Shown: in pieces, positions 23,322 to 36,900 of the stretch
How positions within the stretch are numbered: the first letter of the stretch is position 1
Layout of the letters: each line of letters opens with the position of its first letter
Origin: Angiostrongylus vasorum
Taxonomy: Eukaryota; Nematoda; Chromadorea; Rhabditida; Metastrongylidae
Assembly (NCBI GenBank): GCA_018806985.1
Contig: JADANN010000450.1
Coordinates: 2,474,835 to 2,538,834, forward strand
Direction: 5' to 3'
Length of the DNA stretch: 64,000 nucleotides
Program-made: the position numbers and the translations under genes
The notes under the pieces: model-generated
The model's input: only the letters and a program-made list of their open reading frames with translations
What the model was told of the DNA's origin: nothing
Databases searched by the model: none

Positions 23322-23636
23322 CCGCCTCCCCTATACTTCCCTGTCACTTGATTGCAGGCTTTTTGGCCGAATTGACTCGTAGAATACAATCTGCATAAAC
23401 TAGAACGCACCCACACACGCGTGCATGAATACGCCCCGAAAATGCAGAAAGTATGTGCCAAATCGGCGTAGCAGAAACAGGGAAGTCCATCCCATGGAAC
23501 CACATGCGTCTCAGGGAAGCAAAGGTCGCTCTTGGTCCGCGATTAACCCCCCTATCCACTACCTGGGGCCGCGCCACGTAGCCTCGCGACTAACCGGCTC
23601 GAGATCCCCTCATATGAGGGAGATCCGTGGAAATAA
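23322..23636 (-). mobile_element. Orphan RTE 5' leader fragment
   Basis: It is similar to 59544-59841 of copy 1 in the same orientation, ending at the same GAGATCCGT border. Only the 5' leader is present. The sequence diverges at GCCTCCC, where a different segment (about 23105-23320) takes over. A 5'-only piece is unusual, because RTE copies usually lose their 5' end. Confidence 0.75.
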
Positions 23637-24238
23637 TAAGTTAAAGTTGTTAGTTTTCTTCTTGACACTACTCTTAGCCTTTATTGTCACTGTTCGGTTC
23701 TTAGTTTTCCCTTCACATTCTTGCTACTACGGTTACCATTCGCGCATATTCATGTAGACATAGTGTTACGGGTGCGTGCTTAGGCTAACAGAACCTAAAA
23801 GGATTATGGTGACGATTGTACGTGCAACTCACACATGCTAAATTCAAGCTTCCATTGATGTTTTAAATCTGAAAAGCACGAAGGCGAACTAAAAAGTCAC
23901 CGATCCGTCCGAATAAACGAGAGCCACTTTCCTAAAGCGTTCATGGTACTGAAGAAGAATTGTGCTACGAACAAACTATCATGTAGAACATAGGTGAGAC
24001 AGGTCTGTTTTTGCCTAGAAAGATGTTGAACAATACCGGCCACAACATTATGCTATAACGAAGGCACGATCGGAGCATCTTTTATGAATTTGGGGGGATC
24101 CCAAACGGCATGACCGTTTTCAAAGGAAATTGGAAGCTTTGAGGATTGACATCAGAGAATCGTCCACGTAGGGAATCGATAGGGTGGACAAGACGAGCAA
24201 GGGTAGGGGTAATCGTAGGTTGAACGCCTACATGGGTT

Positions 24239-24295
24239 CCCCCAGTTTTGCTTATATCTCAGCATCCTTGTGGTTGTGTTTCATATTAGCAACTG
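24239..24295 (+). repeat. Family A tail fragment
   Basis: CAGTTTTGCTTATATCTCAG and CATCCTTGTGGTTGTGTTTC match the family A 3' half. Confidence 0.45.
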
Positions 24296-24846
24296 AGTTC
24301 AATGAAGGGTCATGGGAAGATCACCTGCGTTGTGGTTGAGTTTCTCCGTGAAGACCATGGGCACAAAATATAATTTTGTTTTCTCACGAGCAAACATGAC
24401 CTCCTAGGAAACTTTGACACTCACTGAGGCCAATGGAAATCTTGCTGCTTCGTTTTCGGACCAGTCCACTGTCGTATTGTATCCGTGTTAAATCCTTATT
24501 ACTTTATAGAACACCTGAAAGTATTCCTGATTTCGATTTTGACTATTATCTCTTGTTTGAAAATCGTAGTTTTTCGTTTTGTATCTTGTTACACTCTTCA
24601 CTTTTGGTAATGGCAGTAGTGAATAAGAGTGAAGGGAAGCTTGATGCTGCTGATTTTTCCTTGAGATATGTCACACTCAATTTAACGATCTGTAAGTGTT
24701 TTGTTTTTCCGAAGTAGCATTTGTGTCCGTTACGCCTTCTTCCGTTCGGATGTAGTTTTAGTTGATCTACACTTCCTCGAGATCCCTGATAGTGCAACTT
24801 TGTTTAAGAGCACTCGGGTCTTCCGAGAATCAAACACTCCTCCGTT

Positions 24847-24933
24847 ATGGACTCACCTCCCGATCTTTCTCCTAATGCACCATCACCACCAACTAATCTC
24901 GATAATCCTAAGGCATATTTTGCTAGCTTGCAG
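24847..24933 (+). CDS. Exon 1, initiator exon
   Basis: The exon encodes 29 residues starting MDSPPDLSPNAP and ending YFASLQ, followed by the donor GTAAGA. The ATG is the first in frame after a TAA at 24805. A possible cis- or trans-splice acceptor (TTTAAG) lies just before 24809. The exon ends in phase 0. Its proline/serine/aspartate composition matches the following exons. Confidence 0.7.
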
Positions 24934-27900
24934 GTAAGATTGTGTGTATTTTGTTCTACGATTAAAGCAAAAACGAACAACGGGATTAGCTTTTGTGAAC
25001 GTCTTAGTCATATGTGAAAAATTAGCAAAAACAGGTTTGGAAAACACTTTTTGCTAAAAAAATACTACAGCCGCCTCCTCCGACACCGGCTTCCAACGCA
25101 TCCAGTGGTCAAGCCCCCACTGATGGCTTTGTGGATTCAGGTGGATTTGAAAAGGTAGGTTTTACTTCTCAGTATCTACGAAATGAAATAAATTTTAAAA
25201 CCACAAGATTGCTGAGATATTTGCAAAACTCCAGACCGCAGGTGTTTGCGGTGGGGGAACGAACGCGCTATTGTCCTTTCCGGGGAGTAGCGCGTTCACC
25301 ACCACACCATGCGGGTCCTTCGTTTCGCCTGTCTCTCAGCTAGTTCTTATCGATCTCTGCCGTCAGCAATCACCCGTCACCGGGACTGATCTGGGGAGCC
25401 CATATCGGCATTAAACCCAGTTAAGCTGAGGCTGTAGTTGAATTCACAATATTTAGCTTTTTTATTTTCTGCCTTTTATACTTTTTATGGCAGGTTATTG
25501 CTATGCGAAATACAACCACAAGATTGCTGAGATATTTGCAAAACAGTCCCGGTGACGGGTGATTGCTGACGGCAGAGATCGATAAGAACTAGCTGAGAGA
25601 CAGGCGAAACGAAGGGACCCGCATGGTGTGGTGGTGAACGCGCTTACTCCCCCGGAAAGGACAATAGCGCGTTCGTTCCCCACCGCAAACACCTGCGGTC
25701 CGGAGTTTTGCAAATATCTCAGCAATCTTGTGGTTGTATTTCGCATAGCAATAACCTGCCATAAAAAAGTATAAAAGGCAGAAAATAAAAAGCTAAATAT
25801 TGTAAATTTTAAAAGTTAAAAAAGTGCTAAAAGTTAAAATACTTGTTATAGGCGCCTCCGGCCCCAGCTTCCAGTGCCTCTACTGGTCAAGCTTCCACTG
25901 AGGGATCTGTAGATTCGAGCGGATTTGAGAAGGTGGGTGATTGGTTAATGTTTTCCGATTAACTTATAAGCATAGAAACGAGAATAGCAACCGAAGAGCA
26001 TGGGCTGGAAAGCCATTATCATTTATTACCATCTGTCAGCAATATCAAAATGATACCGCGATATTTGCAAGATTTGGACCCCACGCCAGATTCGAACCCG
26101 CGATCACCCTTTCCGTTGGATCACGTGTTCGCGCACTGCACCACTGAGGCCCTCGCTCTGCTTTTTCTTTCAGCCGGTTTCCTATCTAGCGGTGCCATCA
26201 GCAATCACCCGTTAACGAGAATGATCTGGGGAGCACAAATCGGCATTGAACACAGTTAAGCTGAGGCTGTAGTCGAAATCCCACTGTATAACTTTTCAGA
26301 ATTTAGAAGAAAAATAAGCCCGATTTAGTTAGAGAACTGGTTGGGAGAAAGTCAAAGCATGCGCCTCAGTGGTGCAGTGAGTAACACGTGAGCCTCCGAA
26401 AAGAATGACCGCGGGTTCGAATCTGGCGTAGGGTTCACGTTTTGGAAATGTCTGTGTTGTGGTTGCATCTTTCGTAGTAGTGTGCCGTGAAAAATTTTTA
26501 AGCAGTAAATAAAAAGTTAAATATTAGCAACATCATTTATTTCAATGGAGCACTATTAAGTCGCTAGAGCTTTTATGTGATCCAAAAAATGATTTTTTGT
26601 GTTAAAACATTAAATAAAGCATTTTTTATTTATTTTGAGACATTAAGTGGAAGCCTTGGAATTCAGCATTAAACTCAAACAAATATTTGTTAACCATGAC
26701 CAGAACTGGTAAGTAAGGAACAAAAGCTTTTATACCACTCTCGGGTCAGCTTAATTTTTGTGCTAATTTATTAAGATAACGTAAAAAACTTTCAATCTTT
26801 GTTATCTTCCTAGAAAACACATGTGGTTCTGCTCCAGTAAAGCGCACGTTTAATACTACGTAACGATCGGCTGTTTTAAATAAGCTTTTTAAATAAGCGA
26901 TTTAGTTGTTGAAGATTTCCATAGCTATTTCCTCAGTTGTTGAGGTCGCAACTGGGTCGAGGTCTGGGTAGTACATTACGTAAGACAGGATTTCGAATCC
27001 TTTCAACGTCTACTGTTCAAATTGTCTTGAAAGAAGACTGAGTTTTTTTTCTTTTTAATACTGAATACATGCGTTATAATTTCGGATGAATCTTATTGAT
27101 TTCGTGGCAGCACTTCACCACCGTGATTGTTTTGCCGGGTCTCAAGATATTATAGTTTTAATCAACATTTGTTTATATTATTGAGCTTACACGAGGTTGA
27201 TAGAGGTTTATTGGGCTAAGGTTTCGACGTCTTCGTCTTCATTAGAGCCGACGATCCGAGTCGATGGTCTACAGTTGTTCCTCTTCTCGTTTGTGGCATC
27301 TTCATCTTCGCATCGAGCCCTATCTTCCTCAGTGGAGCATTTCGAATGAGGCATACTCACGTGGCGATGCTCTTTTTATACAGCGCTATCAAAGTTGTTG
27401 TTGTAGTTGTTTGTGGTGTAGATGAAAAAAGTCACCATTATCAGATTTCAATGCAAGTTCTGTTCTGGGTCATGTTGAGGAGTTTTGTTTCGCTTCAACC
27501 ACTTTGCTGAACATCACTGGCTATCATATTGAATCTAATTTTCATCATGATTGGCAATGCTATCGTAAAATTGGTCGTTTTTCTTGCGTAAACTAAGCAG
27601 AATTACTTTACGATGCCTAATTGTTCATTGAATTCGCAGGACAACCCTTCATCGTTGCTTTTCACCTTTCCAACGCCTTCTAAATTACTAGAAACTCTTG
27701 AATGGTAATTTCAAGATATTCCTCACCTTCCCAAGTTGTTTTTAGAGAGTCTGATTCGGTGGTTGCTGTCGGCTACCAGTATGCCCCGACGACTTTCTTC
27801 GTCGTCCAGATTTCGCTGCTAGGTTCTTCGAACCATCTTCATAACGCACATTCAAAAGTGCATCCCTGATCCATGTATTGATGACATTCCAGATTCCTTC

Positions 27901-30900
27901 CTTTAGGAGCTTCATTTTAACCAACCTAAAATTGTTGTAAAACTACGTGTTAGAAAAGGCGGAAAAGAGTTTTAAGATAATGTAGACAGGCATCGTATCA
28001 TTGCTACAAACTCACTTACAAGTTTAATTATTTGTGCCATTATTTTTGTTCTATTCTAGTACTGATGCTTAATGCAGAGTACAACAGTATAATATCACAC
28101 TAGTGGTAATGATTATGTCCTTATTTTTCACCCGGTCATGGTACCGGTCATTTCTCTGAAGTCGTTATCTACGAAGGTTATTTTGTTCTGCGGTTGTCGA
28201 CGACGTTCACCAAGTTTTATGTGGACACCTTCTGCACTTATCTTATCAGTAATTTTCCTGGAACACGATTTCATAAATCAGACGACGCCATGCTTTTCAC
28301 TAGTTCAACGACGCCGACGGTGTTTCGTTTTAGATTGATTGTTGCATATAGTTTTACGTAAAAACGAAACCATAGAGTTGATTTTGATCTTAATGCTTTA
28401 ATGGGGTATTAAATTACAAGGTTGAAGTGAATCTAGACAGCGAAGGAAAACAGTGAGAATTCGGCAACGAAACCCGATGTGTTTGTGAGCCAACTGTTAT
28501 AAGTTAGTTGCTAATCTCTCGCACTGTTGGCGTGATCTCATACGTAACGGAGCAAATTCGTGGGTGACCACAACGCGATGTCATTATGAAGAATGTGGGT
28601 AGAGCGTTCGGCAGTGATCAATCGCTTAGGGATTTGTGCATCCGACTCCACTGGGCGTTGATTAAATACAACAATCAATCTCAGTACAACAGTCTAGCCT
28701 GCGCAATGATTTTCAGCGGCTGCCGATGTATCAAGTCAGTTCTTTTACACTTCCAGAAAAATCCCTGATATCCAGACTACTGAGTGATGAAGAACATGGT
28801 GAGCCTGGGTCGCGAGATCGAAACGAACTCCACGAACGTGTATTGTAAAGCCTCTCTAACCTCCGCGCTACTCGTGTTCCTCAAAAACAAGAAAATTTAC
28901 TTCAGTGGAGATTCTTGAATCTTAGAGATATTTTTATAAATACGCAGTTCATACTCTGCTTTGAAATAATTACCTAACTTTTCCTTTCAATATTCAAGTT
29001 TGGCTGCTTTTCCTTACATAACTGGTTAACCATGACAGTTAATGAAGAATTTTTCAGCTTTCTTTTTAACAATTCAAATGTATTTATAAATCATCGTTTC
29101 CCTGATTTTTGTGTTCTTCATTTCAAAAAGCAATTGTTGACATAAGTGACATCTGAGCTTTTGACTAGGTGGATCATGATGTTCTCGAAGAATACGGTCA
29201 ACAATTTGTCAACCAAATGCAGCAAGCACTTTTTGGAAAGCTTCCCGACGTCGTAGAGGTTTCTTGACTATGCTTATTTTTTTCATTTTTACCTATTTAG
29301 CTCATGTCGAGTTTTTATTCGAGCATTTTCGATTACTGAAACTGTTTGCTGCTACCTGGTAATCTAGTAGTTTCACCTGTTCATCCTTAGTGACCTTATT
29401 TTTTCTTCTCGCTTTCTTTCACGTTCACTTCTTCCTTCATGTTTCTTTGTACTGGTTATGAAACGCAATACATCTTAGTATTCAATTCATTCACAGTGTT
29501 TCTTTATAATGTCATTTTTGATATTAACAAAGTTATTTAGCACTGTCATTACTATTATATTCCAATGAATAGATCACTACGAAAAACATATGGCGCTTCT
29601 AACCTATCTACCAAAATAGCTGAGTGTCCTATCGTTTGACCACATCCGCAAAATTTTCTCTTATTTCCAGGAAGTTCCAGTCAGAATTTAGTCCATTTAA
29701 TCACTTAGTTCTCTTTATTCTATGTTCTAACTCTATTCTCTTATAGCGATGATATGATGAAAGTTAAGAACAGTTCAGTGCTCTCTCAAGTTCCTCAGCA
29801 GTAGGTAAGCCAGAAGTGTGGAGCCACATCTCAAGTACGGGATGTTGATCGAACTTCATGTACAAAATTGTCAATATTTTTTTAATGCTAATTCTATTTT
29901 GGTGATGCGCCGAGAATTTAATAGAGCATTTGTATTTGTTTTAGCATCTTTTTAGATAGGCAAGGAGCTTTTGAGTTCAGTGTTTACTTCCGTTCTTTCT
30001 TCCCTTAGTTTTTGTAGTTGTATAATGTAATAGGACATGGATAGTAGTAGTAGTCCATCACTGTCGAAAGGTCTATCATATACGAACGGCGTAACCTCAC
30101 CCTTCCCTCAAATTCCTCGACTAATCCCTTCTCAAACATAGGCCTTGCCTAGACCAGTGCTAATGGTCACAAACAGGCTTCCACTTTTTATCAATCCTTA
30201 ACTCTCCGGATTTTGAAAAGTCCAAATAAGTGTTCTTCGCCCTTAAAAGCGCTCATCGCTACAATCTTTACCACAGCATAGATTGCGTTTCCGAACTAAA
30301 TCTAGTTGATGAAAAGTTTTTTCCTGTTGTTTTCAAGTGCACTTTCGTTGGTGTTGTCTTTTAGCGTAAATATTCTTCTCCTTCTTTGATAAATGTAGTT
30401 TTGAGAGTTTATTCAAACTCCAGTGATAGGACAACCTCATTCAGCTTGATCAATTACTGTACTACAATGAGACAGACACCTGCGGTCCGGAGTTTTGCAA
30501 ATATCTGAGCATCATTGTGGTTGTTTCACAAATAATACCCTGCCGTGAAAACTTGTAAAAGGCAGTAAATAAAAGTCAACATTGTTTACTACAATGGTTG
30601 TTCCGTAAAAAAAAACAAATCTGTCGGCGTTGATCAATCCCTGAAGGATGCACCATGCATTGGACTTCACTAAGCATTGTTTGGAGGTGATTGGATGCAT
30701 ATCTTGCCTTTACAATGACTCACGATGGCCTACCGATGTATCAATCTAGTGCTGCTATCCTCTCAGAGAAGTGTGGTACCCATTTGCCAACCCCGGAGGA
30801 TGGAAGGCTTGGTGGGCCATGGGCGTGGGATCGATTCCAGTGTGTGTTGCAGAGCGCCTTCGACCACTGCGCCACACGCGCCCTATGGTTCCGGTTACGG

Positions 30901-33900
30901 TTGTTCCCTAATTTCTCCGGATAAGCTTGTACTCTTCGTGAATTGAAGCTGAATAATGGTAAATGCATGTGTGAGATTGATACCGATTATTTTTCCCTTT
31001 GACGGCAAACGATTCACTAGTAAAATCAGAGGAGTTCAATATGAAGTAGATTAAATAATGGAGAACATATGATGATAGGTGATGAAATACTAAAGAATTT
31101 TAAAAGTACAAAATGTAGGTCGGAATGTAGCTATGCTTGTTGGCCAGAAAAGCCTTAGGCTTCATCACCATTCGCCCATGATTATTTGGTGACTTAGAAA
31201 CTATCTGCTACACGGATAACTAGAAATTTTCTTGCTTCTATGGACGTCCTACGCAAATTAATCAATCGCAATGCCTTTCACTACTTTTTTTTCCTTGGAT
31301 AGAATGAGAATTTAATCCTGTCCCCTATTAATTCCTCTTATTGATTGGCTGTTTGTGAAAAATGCGCTCGGCCAGTATGGTAGCTTGCAGACTGATGTGT
31401 CACTCTACATCAGAAAAGAGCTTGAGCCATAGATGAGTCGGAAGCAACTGGAACACCTGACTAGCTTCTTCTTGTAGAACACTCGGTCTTCGACAATGTG
31501 TTTTCTCAGTGCCGACTTAAGTAAAGCTCGCCAAATATTTTAAGTCCTCTCTGCTAAGGTGTTGTTATTGCTTGACCGTTGTCAGTTGTTCTCATCGATT
31601 TCGTCCAGTCTGTTCAGTTTGCATTCCATGATTAAACAATGACGGTGTTCATATTGTTGAGATACGATGAATAATTGCTTGAATATGTACGAAATAGCCT
31701 ATCATGGGCGGTCGATACGGTGAAACTTCACTTCGGCTATCAGATCGTCAATGGAAAGTCCTAACTTTGTAAGTAATACTTTTGTTAAATCTTTGAGTTG
31801 AATACTATCCTTCTCGAAGTACATCAATTTAGTGATTTCAGCACTTCCAAATAGTTTTTTGAGAGCATAACATGCACTGCTCTTCAGCAGTTATTGAAGG
31901 CGATAAAAAGCGTGTTTTGTGACCACTTTTGAAATGAGTTTCCAACCCTTATTTTCAACCAAATGTAAATAAATCTTATATTCCAGAGAAAATCTATCAA
32001 CGCTTTGGTTATGGTTTCTAATAGCAAAACATCGACCTATGCTAAGCTTGTTCTCAGCCTCAACCATACCGGTAGAAATACCCAGCCGCTTTTGGGCGTT
32101 TTGTTTCTAGCCTGCTGCGAAAACCACTGAGCGAATTTTAGAGGCACAAAGCCATTATATTAATAGTTTATTTGCTCATACCTTGATTTCTGTTCACAAC
32201 AGTTTAATTCTGTTTTATCTAAATTGTTATTGGTTCAGAGATTTCTCGACAGAAATACTTTCACCCGTTGATGGTTGCTTTTTTAACGGCATAGTCTCAA
32301 AAATCCCACCTAAGTCGAGTTCCTGCGATCTGGTCAGTTTTCCTCCTAATGTCAAACGTTATGTGGATTTAATGCTGGAGGATCAGCCAGTCGGCGGGTC
32401 ACGTTTTACGAGACGGCTCACTCTGAAATCATTTGAACTGTGCGAAAATTTTTCAAGATAGGGATAATCTTATGCGAGTCTCTCATATATTCTCAGAAGC
32501 AGCTGTCTTTTTCCGCTGACTGGTATGTAACACCTTGTTCTGGTGGTGGTGGTGGGGGGTATCACAACTTTCTTCTGAATGAACAGGACAGTTTCACTTT
32601 CGTTTATTCAAATTCACCCCTATTACCTCTTGTTGAAACTCAGTTTAATTTTCGTTCGCTTTCACTTACTCACTCCACAACCCCATGTTTCAGTCAACCT
32701 CCTTGTTTTGCTTCATTAATAGTTTTTCAGATATTTTTTGTTAAAAGTCGAGAAGCGTAATTTACGAAAATATTTCGTTGAAGAATCTACTAGATGATAC
32801 TTTACAACTGTCGTGAATCGTCTTCATAGCAATTTTTAGCACCTAACAATTAAGGGCAAGCGTAGCGCAATGGTAACAGATGCCCGACGAAACAAATGTG
32901 GTCTTTGGTTCGATCCGGCGCCTTGAGTTCACTAAGCCTTTCATTTCTCCAGGATCTGTAAATTGTGGCCGACTTTTCTGGGAAAATAGCAGCGCCGATT
33001 TAAAAAATCGGTAGGCCACCGTAAAGTCGTTCTATAGGTCAGATATGCATTCACTCACCTCTAACGATGCTTAGTTAAGCTGGATGAATGGCGCATCCCT
33101 GAGGGATTGATCAACGCCGAGCGCTTTATCGTTTATCCTTTAATAATTATGTTCCACAAGCATGGCAGTTTCAGTGGTTTGTGTATATGAAAACAAACAA
33201 AAACCTTTAACGAAGAGAGAAGTAACTTTCAATGATGCTGAGATATTTGCAAAACTCCAGATCGCAGGTGTTTGCGGTGGTGAATGAACGCGCTATTGTC
33301 CTTACCGGGAGTAACGCGTTCACCACCACACCATGCACGTCCTTCATTTCGCCTGTCTCTCAGCTAGTTCTATCGATCAGTGCCATCAGCAGTCATCACT
33401 CAACGAGATTGTGATCTGGGGACCCCAAATCGGTAACGAACCCAGTTAAGCTGAAGATGCAGTTATAATCACAATTTTAACTTAGTATTTACTAGCTATT
33501 CTTTTTAACGGCAGGGCATATTGCGAAATATAACTTTCAATGAGCAATCCCGCTGACGGGTGGTTGCTGTTAGGAAAAGATCGATAGAACTAGCTGAGAG
33601 ACAGGCGAAACGGAGGATCCGCATGGTGTGGTGGTGAATGCGTTACTGCCCGGAAAGGACAATAGCGCGTTCGTTCCCCCACCGCAGACACCTGCGGTCC
33701 TGACTTTTGCAAATATTTCAGTATCATTGAAAGTTATATTTCGCAATATGCCCTGCCGTTGAAAGAATGGGCAGTAAATAATAAGTTAAAAAAGAAGAGA
33801 AAAGTCTCCACTTTCATACTAAGTTTCTACTAGAAAATGTTGAGTTGTCTTTTTTCGCTTATTTCGTAATAATTTCTAAAGCGTAATCGGCATACGTTTA

Positions 33901-36900
33901 CAGTTTCTGTGTTATAGGTCTATGTGGGCACGAGCACCTTTATAACAGAATGCTCATCACCTTTCTTGGCAATCTTTTGCGATGACTCTGGGAGCTTTTT
34001 TCTAAACACTTTTCTCATACTGTTTGATCGAATGCATGCATGAGTTTGAGTCTTAATGATGATTACAATCCTCCTGATATTGGGATCTCTAAGAAATCCG
34101 ATCCGTTTAGCCTCAAAGTTTTATTATCGAAGCGCTGGGTACTTGAGCTCCATATCTCTGGCTATTTGAAAAAATGCGGATCATCTGTAACACATTCGCT
34201 ATCGTATACACAAGCTGCCTAAGAAGTACATATTCCGACTTGGAAAAAATGAACTTTATTCACTGGAATAGAAGCCAATTAAGGCTTCAGATCTTTCTAA
34301 TTTTTTCCAACTAGGTGGTAGCTTACTCATTTAACCAAGAGAATGTTTTAATTTTCTAGATCCAGAGATTTTCTTTCATTTTTTCTTGCAGCCAGTGAGT
34401 GTTTGTATTTCCAATAATGAAAGCGCAGGAACAGCACTGATTTCGTCCAGAGGAGACGATGATGTCCCCGAGTGCCTTGTTGATGTTCTCGGTTACAACG
34501 GGTGCTTCAAAAACTTTAGAAATTCAAAGTTCGTTTTAACTTTTTGAAAACTTTAGAGATGGATTCTCTCTTAGAGCCTTAGAGCCTCTTCTACTAGAAG
34601 TTTTAAATTCTTCAAATGCTTTATTGATCGAAAAATTATCAAGCAGTTGTTTATCATTATCTTCATCAAATTTTGTCATTATCAATAGGTAGGTTTATCT
34701 TAATCTTTCTCTTTTTCACGTTTGTCATTAGATTATCAAACAGAACAGCAGTTGTAATCGAACATGCACAATCGAAAATATATTAATTTATTCCTTTTTT
34801 CTTGCACTGCCCTCTACGGTCCTGCAGAAGATAGCGCTGGCGGTTGATGTACTGGGAGAATGTTAGTCACTTTTGACGCCATGCCGCGCTCGTTCGGCTT
34901 TCAAGCAATGGCGTAGTTTTTCGCATGCTTTGTTTAAAGTCGTAAAAACCTGAAATACCGTTTGCATGATGTGTCATTTCGATCGTTATACTTTCATTGC
35001 TTAATAATATTTACATTCTATGAGTGCCCTTTGTTGGATCAACTCGATTTTGCCCATTGTAGAATCTCTCGTCTGTTTAACGACTTGAGCGGCTAGTTGA
35101 GAATACACCCCGCACCCATGAATAAAGGATAAAGCAATTCCGAGCGCCAGCTTTCTATTAACCTCGGCATTGTTCAGTTAGTCAGTGTTTCGTTCTAGAA
35201 CATTCACGAGGTTTTTTAATAACAAGAGTTATTCGATAATGGCCGACTTTGCGATGGCTTTGCTTTCTTCGAAGCCTAGCAAAGTCAAATTACTGCAATC
35301 TTGTCAGCCAAATACTTCCATAGCCCAAGCAGAAAGCGCTTAATACATAAGCTTCACCTGCATAGTAAACAGCTTCTTTTGAACACTTACTGTCTTGCTT
35401 TTTTAAGTCTTCCAGTCATTGATGGAGAATAGCCGTGCAGATTCTTAAATATATGAGGAATGTGCCTGGCTCAGGTAATAAAAATGTAACGCGTTCAGAG
35501 ATGATTAATCCCTAGGGCATGCGCCTTCATTCAATTTTTTTAAGCATCGTAGAGTTGGTTAAATGCGTATCTGGCCTGTACAATAACATGCGGTGGCGTA
35601 AGGATGCATTAGTTCTGTGCTACTATGGTCCGATATATGTGTGATACCAATGTGCGGACCCGGAGACATGGAGTGTTTGGTAGGCCAGGGCGCGTGATGG
35701 AACCAGCGATCGATTCGGTGCGTATTGTCATGGCACCTGTAACCATTGCGTAACACACGTCCCTCTCTCATTATTATCCGGGTGAAAAACTTTTCTTCGG
35801 AATATGCCATAGTAGACGAGTTACTGGGGCTTGTCCATTAGCATTGATTCTTTCCTTTGAACAACTAACGACTCCCATCCGATGTTTAGTTAATCTTCTA
35901 TTGTAATGAAAGCGCTGACAGCATGGACAAACGCAGAATTACCTCCCTACGTTGGTCTGTTGGTTGCAGTTTTACTTGCGTTGGACACATTTCCTGTCTT
36001 TCTTCGAAAGCATTTAAAGAAAATGTGACTTTCTTCTAGAAGTCCTAAATTTCATAACGTTGTCTTAATGGTACTCCATGGTGGTGTGCTTTAATTGGAG
36101 ATACTTTAGCTCATTAATAATTAGTAAGTCAGGCCGTAGGACGCGTGCGTGTATCGCAGTGGTTGGAGGCGCCACTGCGACACAAGTGGAATCGATCCTC
36201 GCTCCCACGGCTTCCCAAGCCTTCCATCCCTCCGGGGTCGGCAAGTTGGGACTTGTCTGGGAGGGCAGCAGCATTGGCTCGATACATCGGTAGGCCACCG
36301 CGAGTCATTGTAAAGGCCTGTTATGCATTCAATCACCTCCAACGATACTTCATGAAGTCGAATGCATGAGGCATCCCTTAGGGATTGATCAACTCCGAGA
36401 GCTTTATCCCTTTTATCCATTTAATTCAGGCCGTTAAATGCCTACTTTGGTGTATAGATGACATAATTCGTATCGTATAGAACTCAGAACTTCGTTCCCA
36501 GTTGACGCATTCGGTACCCTACACTTCTGAATTGATGAAGTTATACCGATCTCTGGTCTTCCTCATAGGTATTTGGTACCATTTTCGAGAGTTCTTGCTT
36601 CAGTTCGACTAACAGCAAAGAAGTAGGTGATTATAAACGGTCCTTGTACTGATGAGTTTCTGTTTGATAGAAAGATTCCGGATTGTCCTCTTCAATGGAG
36701 AAGGTTCGCTTCGCATAAGGATTTTAATTCATCGACTTTTGCAAATATCTCAGCAATCTTGTGGTTGTATTTCGCATAATAATAACCTGCCATAAAAAGT
36801 ATAGAAGGCAGAAGATAAATAGCTAGATATTGTGAATTCAACTACAGCCTCATCTTAACTGGGTTCAATGCCGATGTGGGCTCCCCAGATCAGTCCCGGT

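Larger units (their letters stand above)
26530..29168. other. Intron 3, no further exon recognised
   Basis: It contains the hammerhead-like copy at 27214 and the decayed SINE at 28595. The frame at 28138-28338 has no splice support. Confidence 0.4.
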
